From Candidatus Polarisedimenticolaceae bacterium (GTDB lineage Bacteria; Pseudomonadota; Gammaproteobacteria; Chromatiales; Chromatiaceae): a DNA stretch of 33,219 nucleotides. Positions within the stretch are counted from its first letter, which is position 1. Every line of letters starts with the position of its first letter. The notes under the pieces were generated by a model. That model was not told where the DNA came from and made no database searches. It worked only from the letters and a program-made list of their open reading frames with translations. Shown piece after piece: positions 14,547 through 24,153 of the stretch. A program made the translations under genes and the position numbers. The stretch lies in the NCBI GenBank assembly GCA_021648685.1, contig JAKISI010000039.1, forward strand, positions 1-33,219, in the 5' to 3' direction.

Positions 14547-14612
14547 AATTATTACCCCTGAATTCAGTTTGGTGTCGGCAAGCAGTTATACCGGAAATTA
14601 TATTCTCTTTGT

Positions 14613-14641
14613 GATTGAAAATCCTGCTGTTGTCCCCATCT
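14613..14641 (+). promoter_or_regulatory. Sigma-32 heat-shock promoter of htpG
   Basis: GATTGAAA (14613-14620), a spacer of exactly 13 nt, and CCCCATCT (14634-14641) match the sigma-32 consensus (CTTGAAA - 13 to 15 nt - CCCCATnT) almost perfectly. It lies 74 nt upstream of the htpG start, with GGAGG at 14698-14702. htpG is a known sigma-32 regulon member. Confidence 0.88.
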
Positions 14642-14714
14642 ATAGGCCACTGGCAGCGTCTGCCTGAAATTTATTTACCCCATTTACCAACATATCCGGA
14701 GGATTGACACGGTC

Positions 14715-16655
14715 ATGACAGTTGAAGCACATAAGGAAACCCTGGATTTTCAGGCAGAAGTGAGTCAGGTTCTGAACCTGATGGTTCGCTCCCTATATAG
14801 TAATAAGGAGATCTTTCTGCGCGAGTTAATCTCAAATGCCTCTGATGCCGCTGAAAAGCTGCGCTTTGAAGCGCTGACAGATGAAGCGCTGTTTGAGGAT
14901 GATCCTGAGCTGAAGATTCGGGTCGAGTTCGATAAAGAGAAACGCACCGTCACCATCTCTGACAACGGTATCGGCATGAATCGTCAGGAAGTGACAGAGA
15001 CCATTGGCACCATTGCAAACTCTGGAACCCGGCAGTTTATCGAGGCGATGACGGGCGATCAATCCAAAGACAGCCAGCTCATTGGCCAGTTTGGCGTGGG
15101 TTTTTACTCCTCTTTTATCGTGGCAGACAGGGTGACGCTGATCACCCGCCGAGCCGGTCTGGGTGCTGAGCATGGCGTGCGCTGGGAGTCGGATGGCAAG
15201 GGCACCTATACCCTGGAGACGGTCGATAAACCTGGGCGTGGAACCGATGTTATCCTCCATCTGCGTGAGGATGAGAGCGAGTTTCTTGAGGGCTATCGGC
15301 TGCGCTCTGTGATCAGCAAATTCTCTGACCATGTTGCGATACCGATTGAGATGCTCAAAGAGGTCTATCCCGCACCGCCAGGTGAAGAGGGAGAGGAAGA
15401 GGAAGAAGAGAAAAAGGAAGAGGCACCTGAGTATGAGGTAGTCAATAAAGGGTCGGCGCTCTGGATGCGTCCCAAATCCGAAATCTCTGATGAGGAGTAT
15501 GCCGAGTTCTACAAGCATGTTTCGCATGATTTTGAAGAGCCGCTGGCGCATGTCCATAACCGGGTAGAGGGTACCAATGAGTACTCTTCGCTGCTCTATA
15601 TTCCAAAGCGCGCCCCCTTTGACCTGTGGGACAAGGATCAGAAGCACGGGATCAAACTCTATGTACGCCGCGTCTTCATTATGGATGAGGCAGATAAACT
15701 GATGCCTCACTACCTGCGGTTTGTGAAAGGCATTGTGGATTCAGATGACCTGCCGCTGAATGTCTCGCGTGAAATCCTCCAGCACAGCCGTAAAATCGAC
15801 ACCATTCGCACCGCCAATACCAAGCGTATCCTGGGTCTGCTGGAGAAGATGGCCAAGAATGAGGCTGAGAAATATGCAACATTCTGGGAGCAGTTCGGCC
15901 AGGTGATGAAGGAGGGGCCGGGAGAGGATCTGCCCAACAGAGAGCGCATCTCCGGCCTGTTGCGCTTTGCCAGCACCCACAATGAGGGTGATGAGCAGAA
16001 TGTCTCGCTGGATGACTATATTGAGCGCATGAAAGAGGGGCAGGAGAAGATCTACTACATCACTGCCGACAGCATGCCTGCGGCTCGTCACAGCCCGCAC
16101 CTGGAGGTGTTCCGCAAAAAGGGTATCGAGGTGTTGCTGATGATTGATCGTGTGGATGAATGGCTGGTATCGCACCTTATGGAGTACAAAGAGAAACGGT
16201 TGCAGTCGGTGGCCAAGGGCGAGCTGGATCTGGGTGAGCTGGAGGATCAGGAAGAGAAGAAGGAGCATGAAGAGGTTGCCAAGGAGCATGCCGGGCTGAT
16301 CGAGCGGCTAAAGAGTGCGCTGGGTGAGGATGTGGTGAAAGAGGTGCGGGTCAGTTCGCGCCTGACAGACTCCCCGGCCTGCCTGGTGGTTGAAGATACC
16401 GATATGAGCGCCAATCTTGAGCGGTTGCTGAAATCCGTGGGTCAAGAGGCACCTTCGACAAAGCCGATCATGGAGATCAATGTCGGCCATCCACTGATTG
16501 ACCACCTGGATAATGAACCGGATGAAGAGCGTTTTGCCGATCTGTCAAAAATCCTGTTTGATCAGGCGCTGCTGGCCGAGGGCGGGCAGCTGAAAGATCC
16601 TGCCAGCTTTGTCAGTCGTTTGAACGGGCTGATGCTACAGCTGGTAAAGCAGTAA
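14715..16655 (+). CDS. htpG: Chaperone HtpG (bacterial Hsp90)
   Basis: A 646-residue cytosolic ATP-dependent chaperone, slightly longer than the E. coli protein. The GHKL ATPase motifs are all present: [14 protein letters not shown] (37-50), DNGIGM (83-88), GTIANSGT (98-105) and [17 protein letters not shown] (124-140). A charged linker of glutamates and lysines (about 215-232) joins the ATPase to the middle domain, which holds LYVRRVFI and LPLNVSRE. As in all bacterial forms there is no C-terminal MEEVD. The gene is monocistronic: a sigma-32 promoter in front and a strong hairpin terminator directly behind. GGAGG stands 12 nt before the ATG, a little far. It helps refold or remodel clients with DnaK under heat stress. 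Confidence 0.98.
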   Translation: MTVEAHKETLDFQAEVSQVLNLMVRSLYSNKEIFLRELISNASDAAEKLRFEALTDEALFEDDPELKIRVEFDKEKRTVTISDNGIGMNRQEVTETIGTIANSGTRQFIEAMTGDQSKDSQLIGQFGVGFYSSFIVADRVTLITRRAGLGAEHGVRWESDGKGTYTLETVDKPGRGTDVILHLREDESEFLEGYRLRSVISKFSDHVAIPIEMLKEVYPAPPGEEGEEEEEEKKEEAPEYEVVNKGSALWMRPKSEISDEEYAEFYKHVSHDFEEPLAHVHNRVEGTNEYSSLLYIPKRAPFDLWDKDQKHGIKLYVRRVFIMDEADKLMPHYLRFVKGIVDSDDLPLNVSREILQHSRKIDTIRTANTKRILGLLEKMAKNEAEKYATFWEQFGQVMKEGPGEDLPNRERISGLLRFASTHNEGDEQNVSLDDYIERMKEGQEKIYYITADSMPAARHSPHLEVFRKKGIEVLLMIDRVDEWLVSHLMEYKEKRLQSVAKGELDLGELEDQEEKKEHEEVAKEHAGLIERLKSALGEDVVKEVRVSSRLTDSPACLVVEDTDMSANLERLLKSVGQEAPSTKPIMEINVGHPLIDHLDNEPDEERFADLSKILFDQALLAEGGQLKDPASFVSRLNGLMLQLVKQ

Positions 16656-16666
16656 CAATCTGCAAC

Positions 16667-16701
16667 AAAAAGGCGCCTCATGCTGCATGAGGCGCCTTTT
16701 T
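16667..16701 (+). terminator. Rho-independent terminator after htpG
   Basis: An 11-bp perfect, G+C-rich stem (16672-16682 with 16686-16696, GGCGCCTCATG / CATGAGGCGCC) with a 3-nt loop is flanked by five A before and five T after. It can work in both directions. It starts 11 nt behind the htpG stop codon. Confidence 0.93.
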
Positions 16702-16830
16702 GCGTTAACCTCTTGTGGGGATGTCAGGGTACCTGTAGAGCAAAGGTATCCGTCCACGCCACTGTGCCTTGCCCCCCCCCTGTCACCACAAACACACACT
16801 CTATCCCGTCCAACTGCAGATTCCAGGATT

Positions 16831-19800
16831 ATGCAACCCACATTTGTCCACCTTCGCCTCCACTCAGAGTACTCTCTGGTCGATGGGGTAGTGCGTATCA
16901 AGCCGCTGGTCAAAGCGGTGGCCGATGCGGGGATGCCCGCGGTGGCCATCACGGATCAGTGCAACCTCTTTGCCATGGTGAAGTTCTACCGGGCGGCGCT
17001 CGCTGCGGGTATCAAACCCATTGTGGGGGTGGATATCTGGCTGCGCAATGAGACCGATGCCAATAAACCTTTCCGGCTGGTTCTGCTGGTACAGAACAGC
17101 GAGGGGTATCGAAACCTGACCCGACTGGTCTCCAAAAGTTACCTTGAAGGGCAGCACCTTGGCCGTCCCATGCTGGATCGTAGCTGGCTGGAGGGCTGTT
17201 GTGATGGTTTGATCGCCCTCTCTGGCGGGCGGGATGGTGATCTGGGGCGGGCACTGCAAAATGGTGACGATGACCAGGCCAGGCGGCGGCTGGATGGCTG
17301 GTTGGCGCTGTTTGGAGATCGTTATTACCTGGAGCTCAGCCGCACCGGGCGGGATCGGGAGGAGGAGTCACTGCATGCCAGTGTCAAACTGGCCGAGGCG
17401 CATGGCGTGCCGGTGGTGGCCACCAATGATGTCCACTTTCTCCGCACAGAGGAGTTTGAGGCGCATGAGGTGCGTGCCTGCATCCACGAAGGCCGTACCC
17501 TGGATGACCCGCGCCGCCCCAAAAACTTCAGTAACCAGCAGTACCTGCGCACCCCGCAAGAGATGCAGCAGCTGTTTGCCGATATCCCTGAAGCGCTGGA
17601 GAACAGCCTGGAGATTGCCAAACGCTGCAATCTGGAGCTGACCCTGGGCCAAAGCTATCTGCCCGATTTTCCGGTACCCGAGGGGATGTCCATTGGTGAG
17701 TTTCTGGCTGCAGAGTCTGGCCGGGGGCTGGAGCAGAGGCTGGAAAAGATTCTGGACAGTGCTGCGGATGATTATGTCGAACGGCGCAAGATCTACGATG
17801 ATCGCCTCAAGATAGAGCTGGATGTGATCATTTCGATGGGGTTTCCCGGCTACTTCCTGATTGTGGCTGACTTTATCCAGTGGGCCAAGGATAACGATAT
17901 ACCGGTTGGGCCGGGCCGTGGGTCGGGTGCCGGCTCGCTGGTGGCCTATGTCCTCAAGATCACCGATCTGGATCCCATTGAACATGAGCTGCTGTTCGAG
18001 CGCTTTCTCAACCCTGAACGCATCTCCATGCCCGATTTTGATGTGGACTTCTGCATGGATGGTCGTGACCGGGTGATCGACTATGTGGCCCGCCGCTATG
18101 GCCGGGATGCCGTCTCCCAGATCATCACCTACGGCAGCATGGCGGCCAAGGCGGTGATTCGTGATGTGGGGCGGGTACTGGGACACCCCTACGGCTTTGT
18201 CGATCGTATCGCCAAGATGGTTCCGTTTGAGATCGGTATAACGCTGGAGAAGGCGCTGAAGGAGAGTGACGACCTCAGACTGGCCTATGCCGAGGAAGAG
18301 GAGGTTCAGCTGCTGATTGATATGGCCAGATCGCTGGAGGGGCTCTCCCGAAATGCTGGCAAACATGCTGGTGGCGTGGTGATTGCCCCGACCGTGCTGA
18401 CCGATTTTGCACCCCTCTACTGTGAAGCGGGGGGCGAAAACCTGGTCACCCAGTTTGACAAGGATGATGTGGAGGCAGTGGGGCTGGTCAAGTTTGACTT
18501 CCTCGGCCTGCGCACACTCACCATTGTCGACTGGGCGCTGAAGAGCATCAACCGGGAGCGGCAGGAGCGAGGGGAACCCCCCATCGACATCACCGCCATC
18601 CCGATGGATGATGAGACCGCCTTCCGACTGCTCAAATCCGCTGGCACCACAGCGGTGTTTCAGCTGGAATCGCGCGGCATGAAGGATCTGATTAAAAAAC
18701 TTCAGCCAGACTGTTTCGATGAGATCACGGCACTGGTGGCGCTGTTTCGCCCCGGCCCACTGGGTTCCGGCATGGTGGATGATTTCATCAACCGCAAACA
18801 TGGTCGCTCCAAGGTGGATTACCCCCATCCCGACCTGGAACCCATCCTGAAGCCCACCTACGGCGTCATCCTCTATCAGGAGCAGGTGATGCAGATCCCG
18901 CAGGTGCTGGCAGGTTATACCCTGGGCGGTGCTGATATCCTGCGCCGTGCGATGGGCAAGAAAAAGCCGGAGGAGATGGCCAAACAGCGCGCCGTCTTTA
19001 CCAAAGGGGCGCTGGAGCGAGGGGTTGAAGAGGAGGTTGCCACTCGCATCTTTGATCTGATGGAGTACTTCTCCGGTTACGGTTTCAACAAATCCCACTC
19101 GGCTGCCTATGCACTGGTCTCCTATCAGACCCTCTGGCTCAAGGCACACTATCCGGCGGCCTTTATGGCTGCTGTACTCTCCGCAGATATGGATCACACC
19201 GATAAGGTGGTGACCATGATCGAAGAGTGCCGGGAGATGAAACTGAAGGTGGAGTCACCCCACGTCAACTGCTCTGAATACCGGTTTACCACCAGCGGTG
19301 ATGAGACTGTGATCTATGGCCTGGGTGCCATCAAAGGGGTAGGGCAGGCCGCTATCGAAGGCATCATCGAGGCACGCAAACAGGGAGGCTGTTTCACCGA
19401 TCTGTTTGATTTTTGCAGCCGCATCGACCTGCGCAAGAGCAACCGCCGGGTGCTGGAGTCACTGATCCGCGCCGGTGCCCTGGACAAGCTGGGTGCCAAT
19501 CGAGCCACGCTGATGCTGAACCTGCCCACGGCGCTCAAGGCCGCTGAACAGCAGGTGGCCGACCAGGCCGCAGGCCAGAATGATCTCTTTGGCATGGGCG
19601 GCAGCACCCAGCAGGCCACACCGGCCAGACAGCTTCCACTGGCAGAGAGCGAAGAGTGGAGTGAAAAAGAGCAGCTCCAGGGAGAGAAAGAGACATTGGG
19701 GCTCTATCTGACGGGGCACCCTATTGGTCGCTACGAGGCTGAACTCTCCTCCATCGTTACGGCCCGCATCGGCAGCCTGGACGGGATAGCCGAGAACGCA

Positions 19801-20370
19801 AAGGGTGGCGGCCGCCGCAAAGGTGGGGTTCGTGTGGTGGTGGCAGGGCTGGTGCTGAGCATTCGCCAGATCCAGACACAGCGGGGACGCATGGCGTCGC
19901 TGCTGCTGGATGACCGCAGTGGCCGGATAGAGGTGACACTCTTTTCAGATGTATTTGAAGATAACCGGGGGCTGCTGGCCATTGATAAGGTATTGGTGGT
20001 TGCGGGTGGACTCAGTTTTGATGATTTTCGTGGCGGGCTGAATATCCGTGTGGATCAGGTTTTTGATTTTGAACAGGTGCGTGAAAGCCGTGCCCGGCAC
20101 CTGCTGCTCAAGTGTGATCACAGATTGCTTGACGAGAAGAGATTGTCATCAAATGATTTCAGCCTGAAATTAAAGCAGATTCTGGAGATTTATCGTGGCG
20201 GAAACTGCCCGGTGCGGATTGCCTACCAGTCACAAGACGCCCGAGGCAGCATTGATCTTGGAGCCGAGTGGCATATCCACCCCACAGACGAGTTGCTGTT
20301 CAGTCTGGAGCGACTGTTGGGTCGAGAAAATATTGAAGTGGTTTATGGGGCACGCCATCAAGGGATGTAG
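16831..20370 (+). CDS. dnaE: DNA polymerase III subunit alpha
   Basis: A 1179-residue replicative polymerase of the C-family, close to the 1160 residues of E. coli DnaE. The frame runs back to 16687 but the family start is the ATG at 16831 (MQPTFVHLRLHSEYS). An N-terminal PHP domain begins at HLRLHSEYSLVDG. The palm holds the catalytic aspartates in PDFDVDFC (Asp402, Asp404) and KFDFLGL (Asp556). GPGRGSGAGSLVAY and the finger segment with LFRPGPLGSGMVDDF are intact. A C-terminal OB fold (around 980-1060) and a tau-binding end follow. There is no proofreading exonuclease domain, as expected; that is DnaQ. AGGA stands very close to the start, so initiation may be modest. It is followed after 80 nt by accA, the same order as in E. 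coli. Confidence 0.98.
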   Translation: MQPTFVHLRLHSEYSLVDGVVRIKPLVKAVADAGMPAVAITDQCNLFAMVKFYRAALAAGIKPIVGVDIWLRNETDANKPFRLVLLVQNSEGYRNLTRLVSKSYLEGQHLGRPMLDRSWLEGCCDGLIALSGGRDGDLGRALQNGDDDQARRRLDGWLALFGDRYYLELSRTGRDREEESLHASVKLAEAHGVPVVATNDVHFLRTEEFEAHEVRACIHEGRTLDDPRRPKNFSNQQYLRTPQEMQQLFADIPEALENSLEIAKRCNLELTLGQSYLPDFPVPEGMSIGEFLAAESGRGLEQRLEKILDSAADDYVERRKIYDDRLKIELDVIISMGFPGYFLIVADFIQWAKDNDIPVGPGRGSGAGSLVAYVLKITDLDPIEHELLFERFLNPERISMPDFDVDFCMDGRDRVIDYVARRYGRDAVSQIITYGSMAAKAVIRDVGRVLGHPYGFVDRIAKMVPFEIGITLEKALKESDDLRLAYAEEEEVQLLIDMARSLEGLSRNAGKHAGGVVIAPTVLTDFAPLYCEAGGENLVTQFDKDDVEAVGLVKFDFLGLRTLTIVDWALKSINRERQERGEPPIDITAIPMDDETAFRLLKSAGTTAVFQLESRGMKDLIKKLQPDCFDEITALVALFRPGPLGSGMVDDFINRKHGRSKVDYPHPDLEPILKPTYGVILYQEQVMQIPQVLAGYTLGGADILRRAMGKKKPEEMAKQRAVFTKGALERGVEEEVATRIFDLMEYFSGYGFNKSHSAAYALVSYQTLWLKAHYPAAFMAAVLSADMDHTDKVVTMIEECREMKLKVESPHVNCSEYRFTTSGDETVIYGLGAIKGVGQAAIEGIIEARKQGGCFTDLFDFCSRIDLRKSNRRVLESLIRAGALDKLGANRATLMLNLPTALKAAEQQVADQAAGQNDLFGMGGSTQQATPARQLPLAESEEWSEKEQLQGEKETLGLYLTGHPIGRYEAELSSIVTARIGSLDGIAENAKGGGRRKGGVRVVVAGLVLSIRQIQTQRGRMASLLLDDRSGRIEVTLFSDVFEDNRGLLAIDKVLVVAGGLSFDDFRGGLNIRVDQVFDFEQVRESRARHLLLKCDHRLLDEKRLSSNDFSLKLKQILEIYRGGNCPVRIAYQSQDARGSIDLGAEWHIHPTDELLFSLERLLGRENIEVVYGARHQGM

Positions 20371-20450
20371 CTTCAGTGGAGCGGAAAAAACTGCTAAATA
20401 TCGCCTGATCTCCCTGTTACAACCGCTGTGAATCCGGTATATTTCCGCGC

Positions 20451-21410
20451 ATGAATCTGAATTTTCTGGAATTTGAACAACCCATCGCCGAGCTCAAGGC
20501 CAAGATCGAAGAGCTGCGCATGGTGGGTGATGACAACGAAATCAACCTTCAGGACGAGATCGACCGCCTGAAGACAAAGATGCAGGGGCTGACCGAGTCC
20601 ATCTACTCATCGCTCACCCCCTGGCAGATCGCCCAGATTGCACGCCACCCCCAGCGCCCTTACATGTTCGACTACATCGAGCGCATGTTTTATGGGTTTG
20701 AAGAACTGCATGGCGATCGCGCCTATGCGGATGACCATGCCATCGTCGGCGGGATTGCCCGCTTTAATGGCCGACCCGTGATGGTGATTGGCCACCAAAA
20801 AGGGCGCGACACCAAAGAGAACATCCACCGCAACTTTGGCATGCCGCGTCCAGAGGGATACCGCAAGGCGCTACGCCTGATGAATACGGCAGAGCGGTTC
20901 AAGATGCCGATCATGACCTTCATCGACACCCCCGGAGCCTATCCCGGAGTGGGTGCCGAGGAGCGTGGTCAAAGCGAGGCCATTGCCCGCAACCTGCTGG
21001 TGATGGCCGGGCTCAAGGTGCCGGTCATCTGCACCGTAATGGGCGAGGGTGGCTCTGGCGGCGCACTGGCTATCGGCGTGGGTGATCGGATACTGATGCT
21101 GCAATACAGCACCTACTCCGTGATCTCTCCGGAGGGGTGCGCCACCATTTTGTGGAAAAGTGCCGAAAAGGCCTCGCTGGCAGCAGAGGCCATGGGCGTC
21201 ACCTCGGATCGCCTGAAAGAGCTGGAGCTGATCGACGAGATTGTGCCTGAGCCGCTGGGCGGTGCGCACCGTGATATGGATGCCATGGCCGACACCCTGA
21301 AGCAGGTGCTGGCTGAGCAGCTTGCGCAACTGGAGGGGCTCAGCACAGAAGAGCTGCTGGAGCAGCGCTATAACCGGCTTATGAGTTACGGACACTTCAC
21401 CAGTCAATAG
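20451..21410 (+). CDS. accA: Acetyl-CoA carboxylase carboxyltransferase subunit alpha
   Basis: A 319-residue cytosolic subunit, the same length as E. coli AccA. With AccD it moves the carboxyl group from biotinyl-AccB to acetyl-CoA, the first committed step of fatty acid synthesis. The family start [19 protein letters not shown], the helical N-terminus, and the crotonase-type core motifs are visible: [33 protein letters not shown] with its oxyanion-forming glycines, and [14 protein letters not shown]. It lies 80 nt behind dnaE and 8 nt ahead of tilS and is probably cotranscribed with both. Confidence 0.98.
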   Translation: MNLNFLEFEQPIAELKAKIEELRMVGDDNEINLQDEIDRLKTKMQGLTESIYSSLTPWQIAQIARHPQRPYMFDYIERMFYGFEELHGDRAYADDHAIVGGIARFNGRPVMVIGHQKGRDTKENIHRNFGMPRPEGYRKALRLMNTAERFKMPIMTFIDTPGAYPGVGAEERGQSEAIARNLLVMAGLKVPVICTVMGEGGSGGALAIGVGDRILMLQYSTYSVISPEGCATILWKSAEKASLAAEAMGVTSDRLKELELIDEIVPEPLGGAHRDMDAMADTLKQVLAEQLAQLEGLSTEELLEQRYNRLMSYGHFTSQ

Positions 21411-21418
21411 CAACCCCT

Positions 21419-22750
21419 ATGGCCTTTACCCCGGCCCATCTCCTGCAAATCCTGAATGAATTGCCATCCCCCCGGCGTTACCTGATCGCCCTGAGCGGCG
21501 GTTGTGACTCTGTCGTGCTGCTGCACGCCATGGCGGCAATACGCGATGAACTCCCAGCAGGGTTGGTTGCCGTGCATATCAACCACGGGCTACAGCCTGA
21601 CGCGCCTGCCTGGGCTGCACATTGTACACAAATCTCTCAGCAGCTTGGTATCGAATTGATTCAAATAGCGCTGGATCTTCAAATTGCCAAAGGTGAGAGC
21701 CTGGAGGCAGCGGCTCGTGATGCACGTTACCGCGCCATCAAGGCTCATGTAGCGGCAGGTGATATGCTACTTACGGCACAACATCAGGATGACCAGGCCG
21801 AGACGCTCCTGCTGCAACTGTTACGCGGCAGCGGCCCCAGCGGGTTGGCGGCCATGCCTCGATGCGCCTCTTTTGGAGCCGCTCTTCATGCACGCCCGTT
21901 GTTGGCCTTTACCCGCAAGCAACTGCAGCAGCATGCGGTTGAGCAGGGGCTGCTCTGGATGGAAGACCAGAGCAATCAGGATCTGCGTTTTGATCGAAAT
22001 TTCCTAAGACAAGAGATCATGCCGCTGCTGGCTCAACGCTGGCCTGCCTTATCTCAAACCCTGAGCCGTAGTGCACAGCACTGTGCAGAAGCGCAACAAT
22101 TGATTGATAGCATGGCTATTGATGATCTTGAAAAAGTGGAGCAGTCAGAGGGCAGGCTATCCGTTCAGGGGCTGGTTGCGCTGCCTGCACCGCAATGCCG
22201 CGCGGTACTGCGAGCCTGGATTCAGCGGGAAGGATTCCAGCTGCCTGATACACGGCACCTGGATCGCATTCAAAAAGAGATGCTGCAAGCCGCGCCCGAC
22301 CGTAACCCGCTGGTGAGCTGGGCAGGCTGCGAACTGCGGCGCTATCGTGAGCAGCTGTATCTAATGTCTCCATTGGCACAGCATGATCCCGGTCTTGTCC
22401 TGAGCTGGGATGGAGAGACGCCCTTGCAACTTCCAGCCAATCTGGGTCTTCTTACAACCGGGGAGGGTGATCAAGGCATTGACCCGGCAACATGGCAAAA
22501 TGGCAATATTGAGATCCGTTTTCGCCAGGGGGGAGAGCGCTGCCAGCTGGCTGGACGAAACCACAGCCACAGTCTGAAAAAGCTCCTTCAGGAGAGAGGC
22601 GTGCCCCCGTGGGAAAGAGGTCGAATACCGCTGGTTTTTATCGACAACCAACTGGCTGCCATTGCTGGCCTCTGGGTCTGCAAGCCATTTATAGCCCAAA
22701 ACAACCGATCTGGAACAGTAATCCTCAAAACATTGAATAATCCAGGATAA
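21419..22750 (+). CDS. tilS: tRNA(Ile)-lysidine synthase
   Basis: A 443-residue enzyme that attaches lysine to C34 of the CAU anticodon of a minor tRNA-Ile, switching it from methionine to isoleucine decoding; it is essential in most bacteria. The N-type ATP pyrophosphatase P-loop SGGCDS is at residues 26-31. VHINHGLQPDA and the LLTAQHQDDQAETLLLQLLRGSG segment are typical. The C-terminal substrate-binding domain contains FRQGGERCQLAGR and the KKLLQERGVPPWERGRIPLV segment. The length equals the long gammaproteobacterial form. It begins 8 nt behind accA. The stop codon overlaps the base of a hairpin in front of the next gene. Confidence 0.97.
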   Translation: MAFTPAHLLQILNELPSPRRYLIALSGGCDSVVLLHAMAAIRDELPAGLVAVHINHGLQPDAPAWAAHCTQISQQLGIELIQIALDLQIAKGESLEAAARDARYRAIKAHVAAGDMLLTAQHQDDQAETLLLQLLRGSGPSGLAAMPRCASFGAALHARPLLAFTRKQLQQHAVEQGLLWMEDQSNQDLRFDRNFLRQEIMPLLAQRWPALSQTLSRSAQHCAEAQQLIDSMAIDDLEKVEQSEGRLSVQGLVALPAPQCRAVLRAWIQREGFQLPDTRHLDRIQKEMLQAAPDRNPLVSWAGCELRRYREQLYLMSPLAQHDPGLVLSWDGETPLQLPANLGLLTTGEGDQGIDPATWQNGNIEIRFRQGGERCQLAGRNHSHSLKKLLQERGVPPWERGRIPLVFIDNQLAAIAGLWVCKPFIAQNNRSGTVILKTLNNPG

Positions 22751-22787
22751 CCCCCTATAGTTCTGAAAAACAGAACGTAAAGGGGTT
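22749..22787 (+). promoter_or_regulatory. Hairpin covering the ribosome binding site of the HTH gene
   Basis: An inner perfect stem GTTCTG/CAGAAC (22760-22765 and 22771-22776, A5 loop) is enclosed by an outer stem AACCCC/GGGGTT (22749-22754 and 22782-22787). The outer stem pairs the GGGG that is the only ribosome binding site for the TTG start at 22792. It may control translation of the regulator, act as operator DNA, or weakly terminate tilS. No T-run follows. Confidence 0.5.
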
Positions 22788-22791
22788 GGTA

Positions 22792-23367
22792 TTGAATAGT
22801 ATTTTTGGTGGGTTAATCACATCCAAAACACGCATTCGGATATTGATGCGTCTCTTTCTTAACCCCAGCCAGCATGCCTACCTGCGTGAGATGGCTGGAG
22901 AGTTCAATATCTCTCCAAGTCAGGTGCGTGAAGAGCTGCAACAGCTGAACAGTGCCGGGCTGCTGGAGTGTGAAAAGTCAGGCCGCCAAATCAACTATCG
23001 GGCAAATCAAAATCACCCGCTTTTTCCTGAACTGCATTCCATGGTTCAAAAGGCACTGGGTATGGATCGAATACTCGATAGCATCATAGAGCGGCTTGGC
23101 GACCTGGAGCAGGCTCTGATCACTGGAGATTATGCGGAGGGGAAGGACTCCGGCATTATTGATTTAGTGCTGGTAGGCACCCCGGATGGTGGAAACCTGC
23201 TTGATCTTACACGCAAGACAGAGCGATATATTGGACGAAAGATACGTGTATTGGTATTGAGCACTAAGGACTATTCAGAAATGTCAGCTACAGATGCGCT
23301 TCAGCCGGGGCTGCTTCTTTGGCAGCGGAAGGATGAGATTTGTGAGCAAGGCAGATCGAATGACTGA
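22792..23367 (+). CDS. Winged-helix regulator with nucleotidyltransferase-like C-terminus
   Basis: A 191-residue protein read from a TTG at 22792, chosen because AGGGG lies 6 nt upstream (another TTG at 22786 is too close to it). Residues 1-80 are an ArsR/MarR-like winged helix (TSKTRIRILMRLFLNP, then FNISPSQVREELQQLNSAGLL). Residues 110-165 look like a decayed nucleotidyltransferase fold: GDYAEGKDSGIIDLVLVG has one of the two aspartates normally seen in G-S-x-DxD, followed by KTERYIGRKIRVLVLS. It is therefore probably a DNA-binding sensor rather than an active transferase. It overlaps the next gene by 8 nt and heads the glycan cluster, so it may regulate that cluster or its own message. The function is inferred. 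Confidence 0.72.
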   Translation: MNSIFGGLITSKTRIRILMRLFLNPSQHAYLREMAGEFNISPSQVREELQQLNSAGLLECEKSGRQINYRANQNHPLFPELHSMVQKALGMDRILDSIIERLGDLEQALITGDYAEGKDSGIIDLVLVGTPDGGNLLDLTRKTERYIGRKIRVLVLSTKDYSEMSATDALQPGLLLWQRKDEICEQGRSND

Positions 23368-24145
23368 TCAGATTCAAAAAACAATTGCAGTTACGTCATT
23401 GGGCCAGGTAGGTTTTAGACTGGTATTTGGTGATACCGTTGTCTATATCGATCCATATCTCAGTGATCATGTTGCTCAGGTAGAAGGAGGAAACATGAAG
23501 CGTATGTTTCCGGTGCCATTTACGCCTGGTAGTGTCGTTGATGCGGAGTGGGTTTTTATCAGCCATGATCATATCGATCACTGTGATCCCTTGACTATAA
23601 AGCCCCTGTCATCAGCTTCCCGGAAGTGCTGTTTTGTTTGTACTTCAAGTGTGGCTGAGAAGTTGCTGGAATGGGGGGTTTCTGGGAGCCGTATTATCTC
23701 AGCCATAGAAGGTGAGTGGGTTACCTTGTCGCCAGTGCTGCGTGTTACCACAGTCCCGGCAGCACACCCGGAAATCTGTCGTGATCGCAGTGCTCTTGCA
23801 CTATGCGTTGGCTTTATTTTTGAGTATGAAGGGCGGCGCTTATACCATGCTGGGGACACATCTATTACAGATGAATTATTGGTAATCCTCAAACAGTTTA
23901 TGCCTATTGATGTGGCTTTTCTGCCGGTTAATGAACGAAACTACTTTCGTGAACGGCAGGGAATTATAGGCAATATGACTATCCGTGAGGCCTTCGGTCT
24001 GGCAGAAGAGATAGCCGCTCGTGTTATGGTGCCAACGCATTGGGATATGTTTGCATCAAACCAAGTATATCGTGAGGAGATTGAGCTGCTCTATAAGTTG
24101 ATTAACCCAGAATTTAAACTCTCCATCCACCCGCAGACACTTTGA
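23360..24145 (+). CDS. UlaG-like metallo-beta-lactamase-fold hydrolase
   Basis: A 261-residue protein. The true start is the ATG at 23360 (AAGG about 12 nt upstream); the longer frame from 23294 only overlaps the regulator gene. The metal site HxHxDH is SHDHIDHCD (68-76), with further ligands likely in AAHPE, YHAGDTS and PTHWDMF. The start GFRLVFGDTVVYIDPYLSD is typical of the UlaG/YcbL-like branch, which includes L-ascorbate-6-phosphate lactonase and many uncharacterised hydrolases. It sits between the regulator and a glycosyltransferase (overlap with the former), suggesting action on a sugar, lactone or phosphoester of the glycan pathway. The substrate is unknown. Confidence 0.8.
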   Translation: MTDQIQKTIAVTSLGQVGFRLVFGDTVVYIDPYLSDHVAQVEGGNMKRMFPVPFTPGSVVDAEWVFISHDHIDHCDPLTIKPLSSASRKCCFVCTSSVAEKLLEWGVSGSRIISAIEGEWVTLSPVLRVTTVPAAHPEICRDRSALALCVGFIFEYEGRRLYHAGDTSITDELLVILKQFMPIDVAFLPVNERNYFRERQGIIGNMTIREAFGLAEEIAARVMVPTHWDMFASNQVYREEIELLYKLINPEFKLSIHPQTL

Positions 24146-24153
24146 TTATTGGT

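Noticed and set aside
14832-15710. 292-codon open frame antisense to htpG
   Set aside because: It is a shadow of the htpG coding sequence, with no family likeness.
17368-19197. 609-codon open frame antisense to dnaE
   Set aside because: It lies fully opposite the conserved dnaE gene. Such long antisense frames come from its codon bias; no motifs or start site support it.
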